From assembly GCF_038719015.1 (NCBI RefSeq), contig NZ_CP152276.1:1312001-1376000 (forward strand): DNA of 64,000 bases. The letters run 5' to 3'. Positions 50,351-59,537 of this stretch are shown in pieces. Origin of the DNA: Nguyenibacter vanlangensis. GTDB taxonomy: Bacteria; Pseudomonadota; Alphaproteobacteria; Acetobacterales; Acetobacteraceae. The translations under genes and the position numbers were made by a program. Position 1 is the stretch's first letter; each line of letters opens with the position of its first letter. The notes beneath the pieces are model-generated. The model was given only the letters and a program-made list of their open reading frames with translations, was not told the origin of the DNA and searched no databases.

Positions 50351-52153
50351 TCAGAAGGCGGTTTCGGGCATGGCCATCATCGATGCCTTGCCGGACCTGA
50401 TCTTGAGATAGCAGGCGGTGGCATCGGGCAGGATGCGATCGAAGAAGAATTCGGCCGAGATGCGCTTGGCCGCGTAGAAAGTCTGGTCCGGCCCGGCCGC
50501 GCCGTGCCGCGCGATGGCGATCCGGGCCGCGCGGGCCCAGAGATAGGCCAGCGCGACCAGCCCCGTCAGCCGCAGATAGTCGCCGGCGGCCGCCCCGGCT
50601 TCCTCGGGGTCGGCCAGGCCCCGGGTCGCGATGTGGCGGGTGGCCAGTTGCAGGGTGCCGAAGGCGCGCTCGAGCCCGGCCGCGAATTTTTCCATGTCCG
50701 GATCGGCCCTGATATTTTCGATGAAATCCGCGATCGGATGGAACAGGCCGCGCAGGCTGCGCCCGGCATGGGCGGGCAGTTTGCGGCCGACCAGGTCCAG
50801 GGCCTGGATCCCGTTCGTGCCCTCATAGATCTGGGTGATGCGGGCGTCGCGCGCATATTGTTCGATCCCGTGGTCGCGGATATAGCCGTGGCCGCCATGG
50901 ACCTGCATCGCCAGATTGGCGGATTCGACCGCGAAATCGGTGAACATGGCCTTGACCACCGGGGTCATCAGCGCCACGAAATCCTCGGCGTCGCGGCGGG
51001 CGCGGGCGTCCGCCGCGTGTTCGGCGGCGTCGAGCCGGTTGGCGACCCAGACGCCCAGCGCGCGGCAACCCTCGGCATGGACGCGCATCGTCATCAGCAT
51101 GCGCCGCACGTCGGGATGCACGATGATCGGGTCGGCGGGCAGGTCCGGCCGCCGGGGGCCCGGCAGCGCGCGGCCCTGGAGCCGGTCGCGGGCGTAGCGG
51201 ACGGCGCTTTGATAGGCGGCTTCGATCAGGCCCAGCCCCTGGATACCCACGCCGAGCCGTTCGCTGTTCATCATGGTGAACATGCCGTGCATGCCCTTGT
51301 GCGGCGCGCCGACGAGCCAGCCCTGGGCATCGTCGAAGCTGAGCTGGCAGGTGGCCGAGCCCTTGATGCCCATCTTGTGCTCGAGCGCCGTGCAGGTGAC
51401 GCCGTTGCGCGCGCCGACACCGCCATCGGGGCCGCTATCGGTGCCGGGGAGGTATTTCGGCACCAGGAACAGGCTGACCCCCTTGATGCCCGGCGGCGCG
51501 CCGGGCAGCCGGGCGAGGACCATGTGGACGATGTTTTCCGTCAGATCGTGCTCGCCGGCCGAGACGAAGATCTTCGATCCGGTCAGGCGGTAGCTGCCGT
51601 CGCCGGCCGGCACCGCGCGGGTGCGCAGCAGGCCGAGATCGGTGCCGCAATGGGCCTCGGTCAGGCACATCGTGCCGGCCCAGATGCCCTGGGTCAGCTT
51701 GGGCAGGTAGAGCGCGCGAAGCGCGTCGGACGCGAATCTGTCAATCGCAATCGTGGCCCCCGCCGTGAGGCCGGGATAGAGCGAGAAGGACAGATTGGCG
51801 GCGCAGATCATTTCGGACACCAGCATGCCCACCGTTTGGGGCAGGCCCTGGCCGCCATAGGCCGGGTCGCCGGTGACCGCATTCCAGCCGCCGGCGCGAA
51901 AAGCGGCATAGGCCGCGCGAAAGCCGGGCGGGGTGCGCACCACCCCGTTTTCCAGCGTGCAGCCATGGGCGTCGCCGGGGGCGTTGAGCGGCAGCAGCAC
52001 TTCGGTGGCGAGCTTGCCGGCCGCTTCCAGGATGGTGGCGATGGCGTCGGCATCCAGGTCGGAGAAGGCCGGAAGCGCCGTCAGGGCCGCGACATCATGC
52101 AGTTCGGTCAGGGCGAAGCGCATGTCGCGCAGGGGGGCGGCATAGGTCTGCAT
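50351..52153 (-). CDS. Acyl-CoA dehydrogenase (FadE/DmdC type)
   Basis: This 600-residue flavoenzyme carries out the first dehydrogenation of beta-oxidation. It has MCLTEAHCGTDLGLL for FAD and substrate binding, YARDARITQIYEGTNGIQAL in the C-terminal catalytic domain, and the extra C-terminal domain that marks the 600-residue class seen in DmdC and related proteins. Preferred chain length is not evident. It follows the FadN-like gene by 16 bp, so thiolase, bifunctional enzyme and dehydrogenase form one operon. Confidence 0.9.
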   Translation of the reverse strand: MQTYAAPLRDMRFALTELHDVAALTALPAFSDLDADAIATILEAAGKLATEVLLPLNAPGDAHGCTLENGVVRTPPGFRAAYAAFRAGGWNAVTGDPAYGGQGLPQTVGMLVSEMICAANLSFSLYPGLTAGATIAIDRFASDALRALYLPKLTQGIWAGTMCLTEAHCGTDLGLLRTRAVPAGDGSYRLTGSKIFVSAGEHDLTENIVHMVLARLPGAPPGIKGVSLFLVPKYLPGTDSGPDGGVGARNGVTCTALEHKMGIKGSATCQLSFDDAQGWLVGAPHKGMHGMFTMMNSERLGVGIQGLGLIEAAYQSAVRYARDRLQGRALPGPRRPDLPADPIIVHPDVRRMLMTMRVHAEGCRALGVWVANRLDAAEHAADARARRDAEDFVALMTPVVKAMFTDFAVESANLAMQVHGGHGYIRDHGIEQYARDARITQIYEGTNGIQALDLVGRKLPAHAGRSLRGLFHPIADFIENIRADPDMEKFAAGLERAFGTLQLATRHIATRGLADPEEAGAAAGDYLRLTGLVALAYLWARAARIAIARHGAAGPDQTFYAAKRISAEFFFDRILPDATACYLKIRSGKASMMAMPETAF

Positions 52154-52169
52154 GGTCCGTGCCCTTTGG

Positions 52170-54530
52170 TCAGTTCCTGAGCGGTTTGCCGGTTTCCAGC
52201 ATGTGTTCGATCCGGTCGAGCGTGGGCGTGGCGCGGATCAGGCCGAGGAAGGCGTCGCGTTCGAGGTCCAGCAAGGCGGTCTCGGACAGGGTTTCGGCCG
52301 GGTCGTGGGCGCCGCCGGTCAGAACGCGCGCCAGCGCCGCCGAGACCGTGACGTCGTGGGGCGTGGCCGCGCCCTGGCGGCGCAGCGCCGCGACCGCCAT
52401 CGCGAAGCCGAGCTGCCCGGACGGGCCGGCCAGGTGAAATTCGGGCGGCGCCGGGGGGACGTAGTCCTGGACCAGGGCCAGCGCGCGGGCCTTGGCGTCG
52501 GCCAGGAGCCGGTCGCGGTTCATGGTGATCCGGTCGCCCGGGCGCAGGATATGCATCGCCCTGGCATCGGCGGCCGAAGTCGAGACGCGGGCGGTGCCGA
52601 CCATTTCGAACACCCCGCGGGCGGCGGGGACCGGCCCGCGGGGCGTGAGGGGGTCACGGGCCAGCCGGTCCAGCATCTGGCCGCAGCCGCCCCAGCCCGG
52701 CACCAGCCCCACCCCGCATTCGACCAGCCCGGCATAGAGTTCCGCATGGGCCTGGATCGCATCGCAATGCAGCAGGATTTCGCAGCCACCGCCCAGCGCC
52801 AGGCCGGCCGGGCCGGCGACGACGGGGAACGGGGCGTATTTCAGCTTCTGGAAAACGGCCTGGCCCGCGCGGATGAGTTTTTCGATCTGATCCCACGCGG
52901 CGATGTTGGCGGCGAACAGGGCCAGGCCCAGATCGGCGCCCGCCGAGAAATTCGGCGCGTCGGAATACAGCACCAGGCCGCGGAACGTTTCCCCGACGCT
53001 GTCCAGCGCCCGGTCGAGGGTGGCGATCACGCCGTCATCGAAGACATTCATCTTGGTGGTGATTTCGAAACACGCGATGCCGTCGCCGATGTCCCACAGG
53101 CTGGCCGAACCGGTGCGGAACACCGGGCGGGTACGGCGGCGGAGATCGTCCAGCAGCAGCACGCCCTCGGGCCGGACCAGGGGGTGGTACTGCCCGTCGA
53201 GGCCGAAGACGCGGCGCCCGTCCGCGGTGTCGCGATAGAAGCCGCCGGAGCCGACCCGTTCGACCAGAGCGGGCACGGGGATGGCCTCGCGGCGCAGCAA
53301 GGCCGCGAAGGCGGGGGCGCCGATCCGGTCGATCAGCGCGAAAGGACCCTGGGCCCAGCCGAAGCCCCGTTCCATGGCCAGGTCGACGGCCGCGACGTCG
53401 TCGCAGATTTCGGGCACCAGGCCGGCGGCATAGGCCAGGGTTTCGCCCATGACGCGGCGGGCGAACGCGCCCAGCCGGTCCGGCGCGGCCAGCAGGGCGG
53501 CGGGATCGGCGCGCAGGGCGGCGGGCAGCGTGACCCGTTCGGACGGGGCATAGGCGCCGGTGCGGAGATTAATCGATTGCTTGACCGGCGCGGCCCGGCT
53601 TCCGCCGGTCCGGTCCAGCCGGTAGAAGCCGCCCTTGCCCTTGCGGCCGGTATAGCCGCCGGCGACCATGGTTTCGATCAGTGCCACAGGCGCCAGTTCG
53701 GTGACGAACCGGTCGGCGGGCGGCAGGCGGGCCCGCATGCTGCGGTCGACCTGCGGCATCAGATCCAGCCCGACCAGGTCGGACAGGCCGAAGATCCCGG
53801 TCTTGGGAATGCCGAACGGCGCCGAGAGGACGGCATCGGCTTCCTCGACCGTCAGGCCAAGGGCGATCGCCGCCTGGATGCCGCATTGCACCCAGAAGGC
53901 GCCGATCCGGTTGGCGATGAAGCCCGGGCGGTCCTTGGCCATGACCACCGTCTTGCCCAGCACGCGATCCGCGAAGCCGGCGATGCGCGCGACGTGCGCG
54001 GGGTCGGTCCGCGGCCCATGGACGAGTTCCATCAGGCGCATATGGCGCGGCGGGTTGAAGAAATGGGTGATGAGGACATCGCGCTGGATATGTTCGGGCA
54101 GGTCCTGAAGCAGCGCGTCCAGCGGGATGGTCGAGGTATTCGAGCTGACCGGCGTGCCGGGGCGGCGTTCGGCGTCCAGGCGGCGATACAGGTTGCGCTT
54201 GGCCGCCGGGTCCTCGACGATCGCCTCGATGATCCAGTCGCAGGTTTCGATTGCGGCCAGGTCGTCCTCGATATTGCCGGTCGCGACCAGCCGGGCGGCG
54301 CCGGGCGACATGAAGGGCGGGGGATCGGATGCGCGCATCCGTTCGACCGCGCCGCGCGCCAGCGCGTCGCGGTCCGGACCCGCCACGCGGTCCAGCAGCA
54401 GGACCGGTACGCCGCCATTGGCCACCTGCGCGGCGATCCCCGACCCCATCACCCCCGCGCCGACGACGCAGACGCGGCGGATCGCGGTTTTGCCGTTCGG
54501 CGGGGCGCCGGTGGGTGCGTCGTGCCGCAT
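52170..54530 (-). CDS. 3-hydroxyacyl-CoA dehydrogenase/enoyl-CoA hydratase, FadN-like
   Basis: This 786-residue bifunctional enzyme carries out hydration and the second oxidation of beta-oxidation. The dehydrogenase domain comes first (RRVCVVGAGVMGSGIAAQVA at about residue 18, then the C-terminal dehydrogenase repeats), and the enoyl-CoA hydratase/isomerase domain comes last (NFSAGADLGL and GLALGGGCEILLHCD). This order is that of FadN of Bacillus, the reverse of E. coli FadB. It starts in an ATGA overlap with the thiolase, so the two are translationally coupled. Confidence 0.9.
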   Translation of the reverse strand: MRHDAPTGAPPNGKTAIRRVCVVGAGVMGSGIAAQVANGGVPVLLLDRVAGPDRDALARGAVERMRASDPPPFMSPGAARLVATGNIEDDLAAIETCDWIIEAIVEDPAAKRNLYRRLDAERRPGTPVSSNTSTIPLDALLQDLPEHIQRDVLITHFFNPPRHMRLMELVHGPRTDPAHVARIAGFADRVLGKTVVMAKDRPGFIANRIGAFWVQCGIQAAIALGLTVEEADAVLSAPFGIPKTGIFGLSDLVGLDLMPQVDRSMRARLPPADRFVTELAPVALIETMVAGGYTGRKGKGGFYRLDRTGGSRAAPVKQSINLRTGAYAPSERVTLPAALRADPAALLAAPDRLGAFARRVMGETLAYAAGLVPEICDDVAAVDLAMERGFGWAQGPFALIDRIGAPAFAALLRREAIPVPALVERVGSGGFYRDTADGRRVFGLDGQYHPLVRPEGVLLLDDLRRRTRPVFRTGSASLWDIGDGIACFEITTKMNVFDDGVIATLDRALDSVGETFRGLVLYSDAPNFSAGADLGLALFAANIAAWDQIEKLIRAGQAVFQKLKYAPFPVVAGPAGLALGGGCEILLHCDAIQAHAELYAGLVECGVGLVPGWGGCGQMLDRLARDPLTPRGPVPAARGVFEMVGTARVSTSAADARAMHILRPGDRITMNRDRLLADAKARALALVQDYVPPAPPEFHLAGPSGQLGFAMAVAALRRQGAATPHDVTVSAALARVLTGGAHDPAETLSETALLDLERDAFLGLIRATPTLDRIEHMLETGKPLRN

Positions 54531-55669
54531 CACGCCCGCTCCAGCACCGTGGCGATGCCCTGGCCGCCGCCGATACATTGGGTGGCCAGCCCGTAGCGGC
54601 CACCGGTGCGCGCCAGCAGGGACGCGGCCTTGCCCACGATCCGCGCGCCGGTGGCGCCCAGCGGATGGCCCAGCGCGATGGCGCCGCCGTCGATATTGAC
54701 CGTTTCCTCCCGCAGGCCGAGGTCGCGGATGCAGGCCAGGGACTGGCTGGCGAACGCCTCGTTCAGTTCCACCACGTCCAGGGCCTCGACGCCGATGCCG
54801 GCGCGCCGCAACGCCTTGCGCGTGGCCTGGACCGGGCCGATGCCCATGATTTCGGGCGCGCAGCCGGACACGGCCAGGGCGACGACGCGCGCCAGCACCC
54901 GCAGGCCGTGCGCGTCGGCATAATCCCGGGTGCAGACCAGCACGGCGGCGGCGCCGTCGGTCAGGGGCGAGGACGTGCCGGCCGTCACGCTGCCCTGGGC
55001 GTCGAAGGCCGGCTTCAGCGCCGCCAGCCCTTCGGCCGTGCTGTCGGGGCGCGGGCAGCCGTCATCGGCCACGACCTCGCCCTTGGGCGTGGTGACGGGG
55101 ATGATCTCGTCGGCCAGATGCCCCGCCTCGATCGCGGCGCGGGCGCGGGCCTGGCTGCGCAGGGCGAAAGCCTCCTGCTCGGCGCGGGAGATTTCGTATT
55201 TACGGGCCAGGGTTTCGGCCGTCGTTCCCATGTCGGCATAGGCGCCGGGATAAAGCCTGGCGAGCGCCGGATTGGGCAGCGGATTGAAGCCGCCGATGGG
55301 CACGCGGCTCATGCTCTCGACCCCGCCGCAGAGGAAGAGATCGCCCGCGCCCGCCAGGATGGCGCCGGCCGCCATGTGGATCGCCGACATGGATGAGCCA
55401 CAGAACCGGTTGATCGTCGCGCCCGCCACCGACAGGGGCAGGCCGGCCAGCAGGGCGGCGAGGCGGCCAAGATTCAACCCCTGCTCGCCCTCGGGCATGG
55501 CGCAGCCGACCAGGGCGTCCTCGATGTCGGCCGCGTCGATGCCACTCCGTTCGACCAGCCCGCGAAAGACCTGCGCCAGCAGGTCGTCCGGCCGCATCCC
55601 GGCCAGCGCGCCCCGGCGGGCGGGGTGGAAGGGCGAGCGCGCGAACCCGGCGACAACGACATTCTTCAT
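54530..55669 (-). CDS. fadA: Acetyl-CoA acyltransferase (thiolase)
   Basis: This 379-residue thiolase performs the final cleavage of beta-oxidation, releasing acetyl-CoA. The first catalytic Cys90 is in INRFCGSSM; the second site is near GGAIALGHPLGATGAR, and the closing CIGGGQGIA carries the other Cys. GGAGG eight bases before ATG 55669 supports this start over one five codons upstream. It is the first gene of the fad operon and diverges from fadL, with two palindromic sites between. Confidence 0.92.
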   Translation of the reverse strand: MKNVVVAGFARSPFHPARRGALAGMRPDDLLAQVFRGLVERSGIDAADIEDALVGCAMPEGEQGLNLGRLAALLAGLPLSVAGATINRFCGSSMSAIHMAAGAILAGAGDLFLCGGVESMSRVPIGGFNPLPNPALARLYPGAYADMGTTAETLARKYEISRAEQEAFALRSQARARAAIEAGHLADEIIPVTTPKGEVVADDGCPRPDSTAEGLAALKPAFDAQGSVTAGTSSPLTDGAAAVLVCTRDYADAHGLRVLARVVALAVSGCAPEIMGIGPVQATRKALRRAGIGVEALDVVELNEAFASQSLACIRDLGLREETVNIDGGAIALGHPLGATGARIVGKAASLLARTGGRYGLATQCIGGGQGIATVLERA

Positions 55670-55723
55670 CGGCCGGACCTCCATCGCGATCGGAGCGGAT
55701 CGACGCGATTTTGCGCAATATTT

Positions 55724-55737
55724 TGACGCTTACGTCA
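55724..55737. promoter_or_regulatory. fad operator candidate, site 1
   Basis: TGACGCTTACGTCA has perfect TGACG/CGTCA arms around four bases and lies 54 bp before the thiolase start. The same arms and spacing recur at site 2. Confidence 0.65.
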
Positions 55738-55891
55738 TGTGGAACGCCATCACCCGCGAACAATGCGCGGCCTGCTTCCCTGTCTCGTAACTTTTTCTTG
55801 TGTCCTGAAAAAGCTTCCATACAATAATTCTTGATCTCCATGCCCCCGTGGGGTCCTCCCTTGTGATGCACTGCCACCCGCGCCAACTGAT

Positions 55892-55907
55892 GTGACGTAA
55901 TCGTCAC
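55892..55907. promoter_or_regulatory. fad operator candidate, site 2
   Basis: GTGACGTAATCGTCAC has perfect six-base arms around TAAT and lies 76 bp before the fadL start. Its core matches site 1. It is a good candidate for the MerR regulator at the end of the operon. Confidence 0.68.
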
Positions 55908-55983
55908 TTGGTAAGGCCAGGGTGCCCCCCGCCTGCCGATGCGCTTCCGGGACGCGTCGCGGGTGGGAAAGGAAAAAACAAAC

Positions 55984-57354
55984 ATGACGATGAAACCGCC
56001 GAAAGCCGGCACATTTCTGCTCGCCCCCGCCTTGACTGCCCTGCGTCCCGTCATCCTGTCGCCCATCGCCTTGTCCATGCTGGCGCCCGGGGCGCATGCG
56101 GCGGGGCTGGCGCTGCGGGACGGCGATGCGACATCGACCGCCAATGCCTATGTCGGCGGCGTCAGCCGCGCCGGCGACGCCGCGACGGTCAGCCTGAATC
56201 CGGCCGGCCTGTCGCTGCTGCCGTCCAGCGAATTCTATGGCAATGTCTTCTATATCGACCCAACCGCGCGTTTTTCGGGCCGGAACCGGGGGGCGGACGG
56301 CCGGCCGACCCCGGGTTCGACCGGCGGCGGCAATATCGACCCCAGCGGCAGCGGCGGGTCATTCGGCGCATGGAAGGTCACGGACCGGCTGGCGATCGGG
56401 CTCGGCGTGACCGTGCCCTATGGGGTGCGGATGAATTATCCCACCGACTGGGTGGGCCGTTACCAGAGCCTGGTGACGCATGTCAGCGACTATGACCTGA
56501 CGCTGGCCGCGTCCTATCGCCTGACGCCGAAATTGTCGATCGGGCTGGGCCCGCGCATGGATTTCCTGACCGGGCGCTTTACCAGGGCCCTGAACCTGGC
56601 GTCGGTGAACCTGGCGTCGGTGAACCTGGCGTCGGGGCCGATCCCGGGCAACAGCGTGGCCGATATCAGCGGCAACGGCTTTGCCTTCGGCTATGTCGCG
56701 GGCATGCTCTATATGCCGGATTCCCGCACGCGGATCGGCGTTGCCTATCATTCGCGCATGGGGATTGCGCTGTCGGGCCGCACGCAACTGGCCGCGGCGC
56801 CCGTCCTGGCGCAGATCCCCTTCGTGCGCGCGGCATTCGCCGAAGCGGGCGGGCATGTTTCCGGCCAGATCACCCTGCCCGACAGCGTCGATTTCGGCGT
56901 GACCCGCGCCGTGACCGACCGGCTGTCGGTCAGCCTGCAGGGGGAATGGACGCATTGGTCGCTACTGTCCGAACTGAATTTCACCACCGACCATCCGGGC
57001 GGAGCATCGACGTCCTTTGCCGTCAACTGGCGCGACACCTGGTTCGGCGGCATTGCCGGAACCTATCGCCTGACCCCGGCCGTGACCCTGCGCGGCGGCT
57101 TCAGCTACGACCAGTCCGCCAGCGCCGACGCGGCGACGCGGATCACGCAGGCGCCGGACAGCGACCGCTATACCCTGTCGGGCGGCGTGGAGTACACGCC
57201 GCTGCCGCGCCTGTCGCTGGAACTGTCCTATGCCCATCTGTTCACGCCGGCGGCGCCGATCGACGCAACGTCGGCCCCGGAAGCCGGCACGCTGACCGGA
57301 ACCTATCACGACAGCGCCAATGTCGTCGCCCTGGGCAGCCATCTGAGGTTCTGA
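55984..57354 (+). CDS. fadL: FadL/OmpP1-family fatty-acid outer-membrane channel
   Basis: This 456-residue protein has a signal peptide (PIALSMLAPGAHA), the N-terminal hatch-type start (GLALRDGDATSTANAYVGGV, then AATVSLNPAGLSLLP with the family NPA motif) and a beta barrel ending in LGSHLRF. It should take up long-chain fatty acids or other hydrophobic compounds. It is divergent from the beta-oxidation operon and is followed by an acyl-CoA ligase, which fits fatty acid import. A 15-bp repeat adds NLASV blocks in an extracellular-type loop around residues 203-217. Confidence 0.88.
   Translation: MTMKPPKAGTFLLAPALTALRPVILSPIALSMLAPGAHAAGLALRDGDATSTANAYVGGVSRAGDAATVSLNPAGLSLLPSSEFYGNVFYIDPTARFSGRNRGADGRPTPGSTGGGNIDPSGSGGSFGAWKVTDRLAIGLGVTVPYGVRMNYPTDWVGRYQSLVTHVSDYDLTLAASYRLTPKLSIGLGPRMDFLTGRFTRALNLASVNLASVNLASGPIPGNSVADISGNGFAFGYVAGMLYMPDSRTRIGVAYHSRMGIALSGRTQLAAAPVLAQIPFVRAAFAEAGGHVSGQITLPDSVDFGVTRAVTDRLSVSLQGEWTHWSLLSELNFTTDHPGGASTSFAVNWRDTWFGGIAGTYRLTPAVTLRGGFSYDQSASADAATRITQAPDSDRYTLSGGVEYTPLPRLSLELSYAHLFTPAAPIDATSAPEAGTLTGTYHDSANVVALGSHLRF
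56590..56634 (+). repeat. 15-bp tandem repeat, three copies, in frame
   Basis: Units at 56590-56604, 56605-56619 and 56620-56634 read GTGAACCTGGCGTCG, the first starting with C. They encode LNLASVNLASVNLAS in the FadL-like protein. Confidence 0.95.
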
Positions 57355-57442
57355 GACACGACTTTAAAGACAAATACAGGAGGTTTTCCAAAAGTACGAA
57401 GACAAGCTGCGCTTCGACTTATGTTCTGGAAAGGTCTCGGCC

Positions 57443-59104
57443 ATGCAGAACGATCCCGTCCCCGCCGAACAGGACATGACGGTGTGGGACATCCTGGAGC
57501 GGTCCGCCCGGCGCGCCCCGGACGCGCCGGCGATCGATTTCCTGGGTGCGCGCCTGACCTATCGCGCAGTGTGGCGGCAGGCGGAGCGCGCGGCGGCGGG
57601 ATTGCTGGACCAGGGCGTGCGCAAGGGCGACCGGGTGGCGCTGTGCCTGCCCAACACGCCTTATTCCGTCATCATGTTTTTCGCGATCCTGCGGATCGGT
57701 GCCGTCGTGGTCAATGTCAATCCGCTTTATGCCGATGACGAGATGCGCCGGATCTTCGCCAATTCGGGCGCACGGATGGTGGTCACCGCCGATGTCAGGA
57801 TGATCTTCGACCATGTGCGGCACGGCGCCGGGGATACGGGGGTGGAGAAGATCGTCATCTGCCCGATCGACCAGGCGCTGCCGAAGCTGAAGGCCGCGTT
57901 GTACCGCGTCGCGAAGCGGCACGACATCGTGCCGCGCTGTGCCGGGCCGCGCCATGTCTATTACGGGACGCTGATCGAATCCCGCACGGTATTGCCCCGG
58001 GTGCCGATCGATCCGGCGCGGGACGTCGCGGTGCTGCAATATACCGGAGGCACCACCGGCCTGCCCAAGGGGGCGATGCTGTCGCACCGCAACATCGTGG
58101 CCAACGCGATCCAGATCGACCATCATCTGGGCGGGCAACTGCCCACGCCGCAGCGTTTCCTGGGCGTGCTGCCGCTGTTTCACGTCTTTGCGCTGCAGGC
58201 GGTCATGATGCTGCCGATCCTGCGGGGCGAGGCGATCTATCTGCAGCCGCGCTTCGATGCCGGGGCGGTGCTGAAATGCCTGCGCCGCGCGCGGATTACC
58301 GCCCTGCCCGCGGTGCCGAGCATCCTGACCGCGCTGCTGAAGGAAAACACCGTCCGGCGCGAGGATTTCGCCAGCCTGCGCCTGGTCTGCTCGGGCGGGG
58401 CGCCGCTGCCGCCGGCGCTGCGCGCGCGGTTCGAGCATTTTACCGGCAGCTCCGTGATCGAGGGGTACGGGCTGAGCGAGACGTCGCCCGTGCTGACCCT
58501 GACGCCGATCGGCGCGCCGCGCGACGGTTCGTGCGGCACGGTCCTGGAGGGCACCACGTTGCAGATCCGCGACCCGGAGGACAGCAGCAGAGTCCTGCCG
58601 CAAGGCATGGCGGGCGAGGTCTGCGTGCGCGGACCGCAGGTCATGCTGGGCTATTGGCCCAGCGAGGAGACGGCCGATCCGCTGACCGAGGATGGGTTTT
58701 TGCGCACCGGCGACGTCGGATACCTGGATCGGGACGGGTACCTGTTCCTGGTCGACCGGCTGAAGGACATGATCATCTGTGGCGGCTACAAGATCTATCC
58801 GCGCACGGTCGAGGACGCGCTGTATCTGCATCCGGCGGTGTCGGAGGTCATCGTGATCGGCGTTCCGGACGCCTATTGGGGACAGGTGCCGGTGGCCTAC
58901 GTGGCGCTGAAGCCGGGGGCGCAGGTCGATGAAGGGGCATTGCTTGCGCATCTGGAACGCCATCTGTCGAAGATCGAGCGCCCGCGGGAGATCCTGTTCC
59001 GCCCCACGCTGCCCAGGACGATGATCGGCAAATTGTCGAAGAAGGACCTGATCCGCCAGGAAGGGCTGGAAGCGAGCCTGTCGGCGTCGCGCGGCCCGGC
59101 CTGA
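57443..59104 (+). CDS. Long-chain acyl-CoA synthetase (AMP-forming ligase)
   Basis: This 553-residue protein of the ANL adenylating family activates fatty acids as acyl-CoA. Motifs visible are the phosphate-binding YTGGTTGLPKGAM at about residue 194, the acyl-AMP motif GYGLSETSPV, the hinge DRLKDMIICGGYKIYP and a C-terminal catalytic Lys in TMIGKLSKKDL. AAAGG is before ATG 57443. A perfect AGGAGG at 57378-57383 has no suitable start codon near it. With fadL and the divergent fad genes it gives import, activation and oxidation. Confidence 0.9.
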   Translation: MQNDPVPAEQDMTVWDILERSARRAPDAPAIDFLGARLTYRAVWRQAERAAAGLLDQGVRKGDRVALCLPNTPYSVIMFFAILRIGAVVVNVNPLYADDEMRRIFANSGARMVVTADVRMIFDHVRHGAGDTGVEKIVICPIDQALPKLKAALYRVAKRHDIVPRCAGPRHVYYGTLIESRTVLPRVPIDPARDVAVLQYTGGTTGLPKGAMLSHRNIVANAIQIDHHLGGQLPTPQRFLGVLPLFHVFALQAVMMLPILRGEAIYLQPRFDAGAVLKCLRRARITALPAVPSILTALLKENTVRREDFASLRLVCSGGAPLPPALRARFEHFTGSSVIEGYGLSETSPVLTLTPIGAPRDGSCGTVLEGTTLQIRDPEDSSRVLPQGMAGEVCVRGPQVMLGYWPSEETADPLTEDGFLRTGDVGYLDRDGYLFLVDRLKDMIICGGYKIYPRTVEDALYLHPAVSEVIVIGVPDAYWGQVPVAYVALKPGAQVDEGALLAHLERHLSKIERPREILFRPTLPRTMIGKLSKKDLIRQEGLEASLSASRGPA

Positions 59105-59537
59105 GAGCCCGCCATGCCTGCTGCCCGATGCATGGCGAACAAAGAAAGAACGGCGATCCGGGCCGTCCGGCCATCGGCATCATGACGACTGGCCCGATCA
59201 TCCGCCGCAGCTTCACCACGGTTTCGGTGTTATCCTCTTCCGACGCTCCCTTGCCGTTCGTCTTCCCTGCGAATCGGCCTGCGCCTGAGGCTCCTGCTCC
59301 AACCGTTCTGCGTACAGCATGATCTTAGCTGCGGCTCCGGCGGTTGTCACACTCGTTCTTATGCCCTCACCATGACCAGTGATCTCTTTGACCGCACAGG
59401 GTGGCAGACTTGGTCGGCCTGCGCCATAATAGCTATATGTGATTTCCATCGCCACAACATGAGGTCCTGTCATGCACCAGTTCTGAATACGCAACCCGGA
59501 TGATTCTTGTATCAATATTAAGTATTAATTTGGAAAA
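59105..59537. other. 433-bp region before the MarR gene
   Basis: The region begins in ordinary G+C-rich DNA and becomes A+T-rich toward 59500. A 100-codon frame on the minus strand (59213-59515) has no recognisable domain. The DNA near 59505-59535 probably holds the MarR promoter; AATATT and TATT half-sites there could be its autoregulatory site. Confidence 0.4.
59213..59515 (-). CDS. Possible small protein, unsupported by family
   Basis: The frame would encode 100 residues with a segment MEITYSYYGAGRPSLPP and a basic, Glu-rich tail. No domain is recognised and no clear ribosome site was found. It lies at the boundary to the A+T-rich tail of the window and may be a gene remnant or chance frame. 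Confidence 0.2.
   Translation of the reverse strand: MIQESSGLRIQNWCMTGPHVVAMEITYSYYGAGRPSLPPCAVKEITGHGEGIRTSVTTAGAAAKIMLYAERLEQEPQAQADSQGRRTARERRKRITPKPW

Noticed and set aside
52152..54596. An 814-codon plus-strand frame opposite the FadN-like gene
   Set aside because: Low-complexity Gly/Arg/Asp/Val composition and complete overlap with a confident bifunctional enzyme identify it as a shadow frame.
57378..57383. Perfect AGGAGG suggesting a small gene before the acyl-CoA ligase
   Set aside because: No ATG, GTG or TTG stands at a suitable distance with a meaningful frame; the ligase has its own AAAGG.
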